Source of the DNA: a virus
Reading direction: 5' to 3' (one strand)
IMG/VR virus record: IMGVR_UViG_3300020470_001073
Span: 1 to 22,574 of that record
Length of the DNA stretch: 22,574 bases
Both the position numbers and the translations under genes were made by a program. The notes beneath the pieces were generated by a model. That model saw only the letters and a list, made by a program, of their open reading frames with translations. It did not search any database and was not told the DNA's origin. This document shows positions 8,469 to 17,000 of this stretch, piece after piece; within the stretch, counting starts at the first letter, position 1, and each line of letters begins with the position of its first letter.

Positions 8469-11400
8469 TTATTTCTTAGTAACGTTAGAGACGATTGTAG
8501 TTGTAATGGAATGTGCATTAGCAACACCTTGTGCTACTGCAAGATTGATCTGAACTTTATTAGTACCAGTTACTTCCCAAGTAACATCGATTAAAGGTTC
8601 AGCTGTTCTTGAATTACCATACTCTGTATGGAAAACATCTGTACCACTATCTATAACACCAAACTCAATAAATTCAGAACTATTATTTGTAGTATTCTCA
8701 GCGACTACAACAACTTTTGCTCCATTCTCTACAGTAGTATCATAAATTGTGGAGTTACCATTATTAACACTACCCTTTACCAGAGTAACTTTATCTGATT
8801 GAATCCTAACATCTGCTAATTCAAACTCCTTAAGATCACTATCAAAGACCTTAACTCCACTATATGTTCCTGTACCATATCCAGTGTTTAAATATACATC
8901 ACCTAAACTGTCAAGACGAAGAATTGGATCAGTATATACACCAGAGGAAACACCAATATCAAAATATTGTTTTGTAGTATGTAGGAAACACTTAGTTGCA
9001 TCAGTATTATCAAAGGTAGCAGCAGCATTATCAAATGTCATTAATGATGCTGTAATCTCAAACTCATCAGAAGTCATTGATCTAATAGTATCTACAGCAT
9101 AGAAATCAAACGATGTTGTAGTTAACTGTAAAGTGTTTGCTCCTGCATTATGGAAGTATAGAGTATCTTGGTCTCCTCCAGCAGTAAGTTCTGGAATAAT
9201 ATAGGTATCTTGATCAACGTCTTTAATACCACCAAGTGATCCCCAGTTTGTTCCATCATATCCTTCAAATTGAAGTGATGATGTATTGTATCTAATAGAA
9301 CCTTGTCCAGCAACTCCTCTTTCAGCAGTAGTACCAGCAGGAATAACCAATGAAGTATTAGCATCTACTGTAATTCTCTTACCAGCATTAGGTCTAATAA
9401 TAAGATCATTAATATCAGTGCTAATAACATTATCAGCAAACCTAAGTTCTCCATTAACAACTAATGGAAGACTACCTGTAGGACCAACTTCTAGTTCCTC
9501 TACATCTTCAAATGTTATCTTACCAACAGCTAATGAATGATATGTTAGTACACATGTACCATTAGTTACAGCACCAGATGTATGTGTAGGTTCTGTACCT
9601 GTAGTACCTGTTGTACCAGCAGTAGTTACCTCATATAAATTATTCTTCCACTTAAGATAAACACCTAAACTAACTGGGACTTGAGAAAGCCAAGTTGTAT
9701 ATGCAGGTGCTGTAGTATTTGCAGATCTAATCTTCTTAACATTAAAGAACTCAAGATGAGTTGGAGTAATCTTAATTGAATTATTTCCATCATTATAGAA
9801 CCATAATGTATTGTCATTTGCACCAATAGTTGCTTCTGCTGCAATGTAAGTATTACCATCTAAGTCTCTTAGACCACCAAGAGAACCCCAAGAAGTTGTA
9901 CTAGCACTATATCCTTCATACTGATTAGTATCTGTGTTATATCTAATAGAACCATTAGACACAGCAGCAGGAGAAGGACGCTGTAATGTAGTACCAGCAG
10001 GAATTGTCAGTGCATTTGTACCATCAATCTTTGCTATCTTTCCACCAGCAGGAGCAATTACAATATCACTTGCTGCATCAGAAGAAATAGTTGCTCCTGT
10101 AATAAACAGATTGTCATTAACATTAACTCTGTTTGTTGTTTTTAATTCACCAGTTGTTTCTATATTACTGGTTGCGTTTATAATATGAACACCATTAACT
10201 GTAAGGTCTCCTGTTACAGCAGTAGTCGTAGCAGTTAATCCTAATGTTCCACCAGGATTTGTAATTAATGGTGTTGTAAGACTAACTGTTGCGGAAGCAC
10301 TACTAAATGTAGCAGTACCAGCAGTAAGAGTTGTTATCTCTGCCTCTGTACCTACTAGGTTTCCAGCAGTAAATTTTCCATCAAGAACTTTAGCACTAAT
10401 AATATCTGTCGTTGCAATCTCAGTTGCCCTAACTTGGAATCCAGTACCAAAAACCTTAGGGTTATTCTGATCTATTGTAATAGTTGCTTCTTGACCATCA
10501 GCACCACCTTCATCTTCATGTCCTGCACCAGAGTTACAGAAATAATAAAGAGTTGGAGTATTTGCAGTTACAGTAAGAGTTGCATCAGTAGCAGTTCTCA
10601 CAAAACCATCAGTATACTCAATACCACTAAATTTAACTACAGTTAAACCAGATGTATCTGGTAAATTATTAAGTGTGATTGTAGTTGCATTGTCTATACT
10701 CTCAACACGAGTAGCAGAAGCAAGAACACCAGTACCACTTACCTTGGTAACTTCCATTCCTACTTGAATTCCTGTCGTACTTGCAACAGTAATTACTCTA
10801 GAAGCATTTGATAATGTAGTTTGAACATTATCAACCAAACTTGGAGCATTTGGACCATCTGGGAATATACTTAAAGAGAATTGATGAGAACTTAATGTAG
10901 CATCAGATAGATCAAATCTATATTTGTTACCAGCAAATAATGTTAAATCTGGAGTTAGTTGTGCTCCATTACCATCACCAATATCAATGTAGAATCTACC
11001 ACCCAAAGCACCTGCTGTATCTACAGTATAAACAGGAGAAGAAGTTCCTGTCTTAACAACAGAATCTCCACTACTGAATACAGTTGCTTGCTCTGCATTA
11101 ATCAACATACTGGTAATGTTTCCACCAGCAGTTGTTAATCGCATAATTTCTACTGCTGTAGCAGTATCAACTGTATCAGCAGTAAGAGTAATATCATGTG
11201 CTGGAGAAGTTCCTCCAACCAAAGTACCAGCGATTGTTATTGCATCAGCAGCAGTATATCCTCCACCACCAGAATTTACTTGTACTGAACTTACTACACC
11301 ATTTGTTCCTCTGACTACATCAAATGTAGCACCAGATCCAGTTCCTCCAGTAGATGCAACTCCTGTAAAAGTACCAGCTTCATCTGATGTAAATGTTAGG

Positions 11401-13862
11401 TTTACATTAGCAGTTTGTAGAGGATTTGCTGATAAAGTAATTTGAGTTGCACTGTCAACAGAAGCAACTGTTGTATTAACCGCAATGTTACCACTACCAT
11501 CTTCAGTAACCAAGTCTCCAGCACTAATACCAGTAGTAGAAGAAAGTCCAGAAACAACAGCAGTAGCACTACTTAATGATGCAGCTAATGGTCCTGTAGT
11601 TGTTGGAGTTATAGTTGGTGTTGAAGTTGTTGTAAAATTTGTTATATTTCCTGCAAGAACTTCAACAGAATCCCCTATAGCAAATGCACTATCTGGAATT
11701 GTTTGTGTAAATGTTACAGTCTGTGATGTTTTAAATGTAACAGCATAATCAATTGGTTGTATTAAGTCTGTTGCAACAGCACTAAGAACATCATCTTTAG
11801 AATAACCATTACCTTCTCCAACAAGAGTAACAGTTGCAACCTCTCCTAAGGTATCAATTGTATATGCCCAATCATCTGCTGGATCTCCATATGCAGGAAC
11901 AAAGTTAACTACAATAGGACCAGGGGTAGTTGCTGATGCAGATATGGTAAGTTCTGTTGCACTATCAACATTAGCAACGGTAGTACCAGCAGCAAGTACA
12001 CCAATACCAGATACTTTCTCTATTCTAGTTCCAATGACTATACCAGTAGTATCATCAACAGTCATCTGAACTAGATTAGCAGATGAGAATATTAAGTTAG
12101 CAGCACCACTTACAGTCGGTGCAATAGATAATGTTAAATCTGTTCCACTATCAACACTTTGAATTGTACATGCTTGATCTAATTGTCCTGTGTCGCCAGC
12201 AGAAGTGTTAACACTCATTCCTGCTACCAAACTTGAGGTATCAGAAATAGTAACTGTGGTACTAGCAACATTTAATGTTGTAGCGAATGATGTTGTTGTA
12301 CCTGGAGCATATGATGATTTGTTAGGAATAGTGGAACTTAATGACAGTTGATCACTAATTGCGTATCCAGTTCCTCTACTATTGAATACAAAATTACTAA
12401 GTAATCCTGGATTAGAAGTAACTGTATATTCAAATCCAGTACCAGTTCCACCACCACCAAGATTAGCATCTGTTGCTGATAATACATCATTTAATGCATA
12501 CCCACTACCTTCATTCGTGATAGTTACAGTATCAACTGTACCAGTGTATGTAACTCCAGAAACAGTCCAAGTAAATCCTGATCCACCAGCTATATCAACT
12601 ACTGAAACTGTTAGTACATCTCCAATTTTATATCCTTTACCATTATTAAGAAGTGCAAATCCTGTTATTGCATTACCAGAAACTGTAATGTCTGCTGCTG
12701 CACCAGCACCAGATTGTCCAGCGGCTCCAGCAGATAGTGTGATATTTCCTCCAGCAGGACCCATACCTGGATGGTTAATACAATCATAACGAATTACATT
12801 TGAACCCTGTGGTGCATTAGGTTTAATGATTAAATCTTGGAAACAATTAGCATTACCAACATCACCTGTTTTCTTTACATCTACAAGAGTATCAGGTAAA
12901 GAAGATCCATTAGGATATTCAAAAGTAAGTTGGTGATCACTACCAGATTGTCCTGGGTTTGCTCCTTGTAAAGAAGCATCAGACATATCAAAACGATATG
13001 TATTACCTACTATAAGGTTGAAAGTTGGTTGACTAGTTCCATCTATCTCATATATAAATGCTGGTTCATTAGGTTGACCAGCATTAGGATTAGCAATAGC
13101 AGTAACTACAAATGTCTGTGTTACAGTATTTGAGAAAAGTTGTACTTGGTTATAGGTTCCATCAGTATATCCTGTACCAGCATTGGTAATAGAACCTGTA
13201 ATCTCTGCTTCACCATTAAATGTAATTGTAGCTTCAGCACCAGTACCAGATCCTCCAGTTAGAGGAACACCAGTGTATGTGCTAGGATTATATCCTGAAC
13301 CAATATTGGTTACTGTTCCTTCAATACCATCTACATCAAAACTCGCTGTACAACCTGTTCCAGAACCACCTGAAATTGGTTGAGTTAAGAATTGACCAGG
13401 AGTATATAAAGATCCTGCATTAGTAACAGCACCTTCCCATGTATTAACAACAATATCTGCTGTAGCACCAGATCCAGTACCACCTGTTAAAGGAACAGCA
13501 GTATAAGATCCTCCATCATAATTCTGACCACCACTAACGAGTGTAATGAAGGATGCGTTAAGTTTTCTCTGCTGAATATTAAAGTCTTGATAAGAATAGT
13601 TTGCTGTTAATCCAATATCAGCAATTTTCTTACCACTTGATACAAACCCAAGTGACTGATTCGCTGGTTTAAAAAGACCTAGCGAGTTATCAGAAGTAAA
13701 ATTAAGTGAAGGAGCATCTACGGTTCCATCACCTAATCTAAGGTTACCTGTTGCTAGATTACTTCCACCTGAAGTAACACTAAACAAATCTGTACCGATT
13801 TCATTAATTTTTACCCTTTGTTGTTCAAAGGTATCGGTTCTAGCGACATTAACAGCTGGCAT
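8469..13862 (-). CDS. Modular tail-fibre-like virion protein with cupredoxin-like domains, 1797 aa
   Basis: Order of parts by residue: 1-60, a conserved-looking N-terminus (MPAVNVARTDTFEQQRVK) that may anchor the fibre; 105-245, four glycine-rich GSGY-type repeats; 275-375, a cupredoxin-like segment with H310, C361, H364 and M367; 380-500, more GSGY repeats; about 525-655 and 755-825, three 'TTGI..GM' modules; 965-1125, a second cupredoxin-like segment (H993, C1109, H1115, no Met) split by a fourth such module; 1170-1290, repetitive beta sequence; 1296-1340 and 1511-1555, two copies of a SIRYNT..FEGY..WGSLGG fibre module; 1391-1441, an LYEVTTAGTTG..PTHTSG module like those in phage fibres and carbohydrate-binding proteins. 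The rest is beta-rich and ends IVSNVTKK. There is no obvious C-terminal chaperone domain. The ATG overlaps the preceding gene by 14 nt; a GAGAG lies 10 nt upstream. Host recognition is the likely role but is inferred. Confidence 0.8.
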   Translation of the reverse strand: MPAVNVARTDTFEQQRVKINEIGTDLFSVTSGGSNLATGNLRLGDGTVDAPSLNFTSDNSLGLFKPANQSLGFVSSGKKIADIGLTANYSYQDFNIQQRKLNASFITLVSGGQNYDGGSYTAVPLTGGTGSGATADIVVNTWEGAVTNAGSLYTPGQFLTQPISGGSGTGCTASFDVDGIEGTVTNIGSGYNPSTYTGVPLTGGSGTGAEATITFNGEAEITGSITNAGTGYTDGTYNQVQLFSNTVTQTFVVTAIANPNAGQPNEPAFIYEIDGTSQPTFNLIVGNTYRFDMSDASLQGANPGQSGSDHQLTFEYPNGSSLPDTLVDVKKTGDVGNANCFQDLIIKPNAPQGSNVIRYDCINHPGMGPAGGNITLSAGAAGQSGAGAAADITVSGNAITGFALLNNGKGYKIGDVLTVSVVDIAGGSGFTWTVSGVTYTGTVDTVTITNEGSGYALNDVLSATDANLGGGGTGTGFEYTVTSNPGLLSNFVFNSRGTGYAISDQLSLSSTIPNKSSYAPGTTTSFATTLNVASTTVTISDTSSLVAGMSVNTSAGDTGQLDQACTIQSVDSGTDLTLSIAPTVSGAANLIFSSANLVQMTVDDTTGIVIGTRIEKVSGIGVLAAGTTVANVDSATELTISASATTPGPIVVNFVPAYGDPADDWAYTIDTLGEVATVTLVGEGNGYSKDDVLSAVATDLIQPIDYAVTFKTSQTVTFTQTIPDSAFAIGDSVEVLAGNITNFTTTSTPTITPTTTGPLAASLSSATAVVSGLSSTTGISAGDLVTEDGSGNIAVNTTVASVDSATQITLSANPLQTANVNLTFTSDEAGTFTGVASTGGTGSGATFDVVRGTNGVVSSVQVNSGGGGYTAADAITIAGTLVGGTSPAHDITLTADTVDTATAVEIMRLTTAGGNITSMLINAEQATVFSSGDSVVKTGTSSPVYTVDTAGALGGRFYIDIGDGNGAQLTPDLTLFAGNKYRFDLSDATLSSHQFSLSIFPDGPNAPSLVDNVQTTLSNASRVITVASTTGIQVGMEVTKVSGTGVLASATRVESIDNATTITLNNLPDTSGLTVVKFSGIEYTDGFVRTATDATLTVTANTPTLYYFCNSGAGHEDEGGADGQEATITIDQNNPKVFGTGFQVRATEIATTDIISAKVLDGKFTAGNLVGTEAEITTLTAGTATFSSASATVSLTTPLITNPGGTLGLTATTTAVTGDLTVNGVHIINATSNIETTGELKTTNRVNVNDNLFITGATISSDAASDIVIAPAGGKIAKIDGTNALTIPAGTTLQRPSPAAVSNGSIRYNTDTNQYEGYSASTTSWGSLGGLRDLDGNTYIAAEATIGANDNTLWFYNDGNNSIKITPTHLEFFNVKKIRSANTTAPAYTTWLSQVPVSLGVYLKWKNNLYEVTTAGTTGTTGTEPTHTSGAVTNGTCVLTYHSLAVGKITFEDVEELEVGPTGSLPLVVNGELRFADNVISTDINDLIIRPNAGKRITVDANTSLVIPAGTTAERGVAGQGSIRYNTSSLQFEGYDGTNWGSLGGIKDVDQDTYIIPELTAGGDQDTLYFHNAGANTLQLTTTSFDFYAVDTIRSMTSDEFEITASLMTFDNAAATFDNTDATKCFLHTTKQYFDIGVSSGVYTDPILRLDSLGDVYLNTGYGTGTYSGVKVFDSDLKEFELADVRIQSDKVTLVKGSVNNGNSTIYDTTVENGAKVVVVAENTTNNSSEFIEFGVIDSGTDVFHTEYGNSRTAEPLIDVTWEVTGTNKVQINLAVAQGVANAHSITTTIVSNVTKK
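9200..9975 (-). repeat. Duplicated SIRYNT..FEGY..WGSLGG fibre module
   Basis: Two copies (about 9850-9975 and 9200-9335) share the order PAGTT, GSIRYNT, EGY, WGSLGG, then DxDxxTYI, followed by a strand with NDNTLWFYNDG or DQDTLYFHNAG. The distance between copies is about 645 nt. Between them lies the LYEVTTAGTTGTTG..PTHTSG segment, which resembles small ligand-binding modules found in phage fibres. This module is familiar from tail-fibre-like proteins of T4-like cyanophages. Confidence 0.75.
10625..12285 (-). repeat. Four dispersed 'TTGI..GM.V..ATRV.SVDSATELTLS' modules in the fibre protein
   Basis: Copies lie at about 12085-12285, 11895-12085, 11380-11600 and 10625-10825 on the minus strand. 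Each has a strand of the type ITVASTTGIQVGMEV, a loop with a variable GTGV-like segment, and then VESIDNATTITLN or VANVDSATELTIS. The first two are adjacent. The last is inserted inside the second cupredoxin-like segment. This 60-70 residue module type is common in phage and bacterial surface proteins; its function is unknown to me. Confidence 0.7.
13090..13560 (-). repeat. Four tandem glycine-rich GSGY repeats near the N-terminus of the fibre protein
   Basis: Four units of about 35-40 residues follow each other, each built as a glycine-aromatic turn (GSGYNPSTYTGVP or similar), then LTGGSGTGA and a short beta strand. Variants are QNYDGGSYTAVPLTGGTG, LYTPGQFLTQPISGGSG, SGYNPSTYTGVPLTGGSG and TGYTDGTYNQVQL. 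Related single units recur around 12380-12660 and 11220-11350, and near the N-terminus of the protein at 1-7907. Confidence 0.75.
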
Positions 13863-14055
13863 TTTTTGCTAACTCTCGTAATAGGGACTTGATTTCAGAT
13901 ATTTCTTCCTTCATGTTATTTATGTCTTCCAACGCGGAACCTAGTCTTAGATTTTTGCGTCTTGATTCAATAGCAGAAGTATCATTATTAATGATAGCAC
14001 CTGAATTCATGTCTCTAACGAGGCCATCATGACCCTTTACTTTAGCAAATGCCAT
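13849..14055 (-). CDS. Small conserved coiled-coil protein, 68 aa, unknown function
   Basis: The protein starts MAFAKVKGHDGLVRDM and has a basic middle (ESRRKNLRLG). It ends in a heptad-patterned helix (LEDINNMKEEISEIKSLLRELAKN) predicted to form a short coiled coil. I recall similar small proteins with an 'AKVKGHDGLVRDM..GAIIN' start among T4-like cyanophage structural genes, but know no assigned function. It starts 11 nt after the 2725-aa gene, and its last 14 nt overlap the start of the 1797-aa gene, so translation of the three is probably coupled. No good Shine-Dalgarno precedes its ATG, which fits coupling. Baseplate or fibre assembly is a guess from location only. Confidence 0.8.
   Translation of the reverse strand: MAFAKVKGHDGLVRDMNSGAIINNDTSAIESRRKNLRLGSALEDINNMKEEISEIKSLLRELAKNASC
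13917..13924 (-). promoter_or_regulatory. Possible internal late promoter (CATAAATA)
   Basis: On the minus strand this is CATAAATA, an exact match to the T4 late core NATAAATA. It lies inside the 68-aa gene, 54 nt before the ATG of the 1797-aa gene. It encodes Ile-Asn in the coiled coil, so it could be chance in AT-rich DNA. It is listed because it would give the fibre gene its own late transcript. Confidence 0.3.
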
Positions 14056-14066
14056 AACGCGGAATT

Positions 14067-17000
14067 TTAGTAAGAAGCAACGGTGCGAAGATCCTGAATT
14101 TTAGGAACATAAACAGGGTCATCAGATCTCATAACAATCTTAATACCAAAGGAAGAAAACTCTGGTAAATTTTGAACACTGTATTTCAATTCTTGATATG
14201 CACTTTGTTTCTCAACAATTCCAGAAATAGTATTTTCACTAGTAGGATATTGAGTAGTATCTGGTAAACCAGTTGCATTAAAGTATTCCCACTCAATATT
14301 CTCAAATGTTTCTTGACTTGAAGACTTCTTATACCTATAAAGTACTTGAATGTCATCAATATTCTTAACATTAACAGTCAATCTAACATCAATAGTTGTT
14401 CCTGGATTACCAATTGATACTTCTTTAGTTGTATACTTAGCAATGGAAGAACTATCACTAAATGTTATCTCTGGATTATATTCAATACCATCTGTATATC
14501 CAACAGATTTAATTTCCCAATATCCTGTTGTATCAGAACTTTGACCAGGATATGAAATGATATCTCCTGCACGGAATATATCTTCTACTCCATCTCCAGA
14601 TCTTGCATTACCAGAACCAGAAGACTCTGATAGGGATTCTGTATAACCAAGAGTTCCATAAGGTTTCTTATCATTCTTAACTGTTGCAATCTGATTTTGA
14701 GAATCAAAGAATACTACCTTACCTTCAATCTTATCATCGAATGTAGAAGACAATGTAGATGGATTTCTGGCAATTATTGCACCAGCAACATCAACACTAA
14801 ACACTTGTCTAGTAGGATCATTTCCTACTACAACTCCAGAAGATCCATTCCAACTCTGTGATGATAATGCAGATTCACCAAATACAATTCCTTCTCCTTT
14901 CTGGAATCCATTAGCTGTTGAAACTCTAACAAATATGTTAGGTGTTCCAGAAATATCTACAACTCTGGCAATCGTTCCTTTAGCCTTAGATGTATAGCCT
15001 TCAACCGTGTAACCAGTATTAATTGTAGGAGTACCTGAAACATTAGATAATGCAAAATAAGATACTTCTTTAAACGATAGAACTTGATCTCTACGACCAT
15101 ATCTATCTTCTTGACCTTTAGACTTTTCAATTCTATTAGTTGCAAGTTTTACAGATGCAGAAGAAAGATCAATAAGTGGAGATAAGTGAGAAACTTGTGA
15201 TGAAAGTTTAATCTCATACTCTAGAGATCTATCTAAAGTATTCATAGTCTGGTTTATAGGAGAAGCAATAACTTTTTGGTTATTGAAATAATGAATCTCA
15301 TTCAAGAATGTCTTCTCATGTACAGTCTGTGAATATGAAACATAATTTGTTGATGTAGAATCTACTGGAAGAACATTAGTTGTCTTAACAGTTGATTCAA
15401 CACTAGTATCACTAAATGTTAGATAATTTACTTGTGGATATAACTTTTCAAACTTTCTATTGTGTGAAGCAAGAACATTAGATCCAGCACCTTTTAATGT
15501 ACTAGCAGCAACTGTTGGACTGGTAATGTGATAATAATCAACACCAGAATTGCTTACTGAGTACAATCTTGTATTTAATTGTGTAGCAGGAATACCACCA
15601 ACATCTACTCCACCATTAAAGAATACATAGGATTTTCCAGAATCTTCAAATCCATGATCTCTATGTTGAACACGCATTACTTTATTGTTATTCCTGAATA
15701 GAGGAGAAGTTGCTCCAGCATTCGCAGTAGCATCTGTCTCTACAGGATTAGCACTCAACATTTCATAACCAAGATCTTCATTCTCTAATTTGAGAGATCC
15801 ATTTCTAGTTAAATCAAATTCTGCTCTATTAAGAGTAAACTTAAGATCTTCAAATAAATCTTCTGACCAACTCTCTGTATTCTGAGATCTATATACAGAT
15901 CCCAAAGAAGGTGTGGTAACTACTGGAGTACTTGTGGCAATATCAATATCACCAAGTCTAGAAGTCCAAAGTGAATATTCAGTAGAATCAGTTTCTACAA
16001 CTAAAGCATACTCTGAATTATTTTGTAAGTAAACAGGATTCTTGAAGTTGAATGTTGTTGGAGTTGTTGAGTCTGTAACACCAGTAGAATCAATTGCAAC
16101 ACCCATTCTTACGGCTGGGGTATCAATTGTTATCTCTGCTTCAACAACAGCACCAGCAGCACCAGTACCTATGCCTTTGACAACGATAGATGGAGGAGCA
16201 GTATATTCAGATCCAAATAATGTAGCCTCAGCATCATATATCTTTCCATCAGATATACTTACCTTACCATTAGCAATACTTCCACCTGGTAATTGAGGAC
16301 TCTCAAAAGATAATACTGCTGATTCATAACTTCCACCAGTTGCAGTAACATTCAAATTAGATACCTTACCAGCATCTTTTGCAATTGTTACTGAAAGAGC
16401 AGTGTTATTAGCATTATTATATGTTGTTAAAACTGGAATAATTAATGTTTCATTAGATTTAAATGTCTTACCATTATGATTACTAAAGACAAATGTATAT
16501 ACTTGCTCGTTTGTTAGACTAACATCTCCATTACTTGCAGGAGTTAACTCATTATTATTTCTATCAAGAACTTTAGCAAGAGGACCACTACAGTTTGATT
16601 TAGATCCAGTAATAGTTTCTCCAATTCTTACTGTTAATATACCATTTGTATAAACACGAACTAAACTATCAGGAAGAAGTGATACTTCTGTTCCAGGAAG
16701 AATATACTTACCTGGTTTCTCACTCTCTGTATTTGTGATATAAACTCTCACTGGTACATTTGTACTCTTTTTATTAAAGAAGAGATCTACACTAGTACCA
16801 AAACAACCACCATCAAAGTTTTCAATCTTAAATGTCTGTGCAAGTGGATTTGGTCTTGCTTCTACATCTGTTACACTATCAATTAACTGAACACCTTCAT
16901 TTGCTTTGAATACTGAAGGAGAAGTTGAATTAATTGTCGAAGGATTCTCTGGGAGTCTTCCAACAGCATAGTATTTAATTTCTGCGTAACTATCTACTGT

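Noticed and set aside
12382-12789. Plus-strand open frame of 135 codons, proline/valine-rich
   Set aside because: It is antisense to the glycine-rich repeats of the 1797-aa gene. Gly codons read backwards give Pro/Thr-rich sequence without stops; it has no ribosome site and no recognisable protein.
1-13862. Diversity-generating retroelement driving fibre variation
   Set aside because: No reverse transcriptase gene and no template/variable repeat pair with adenine-specific differences were seen in the window.
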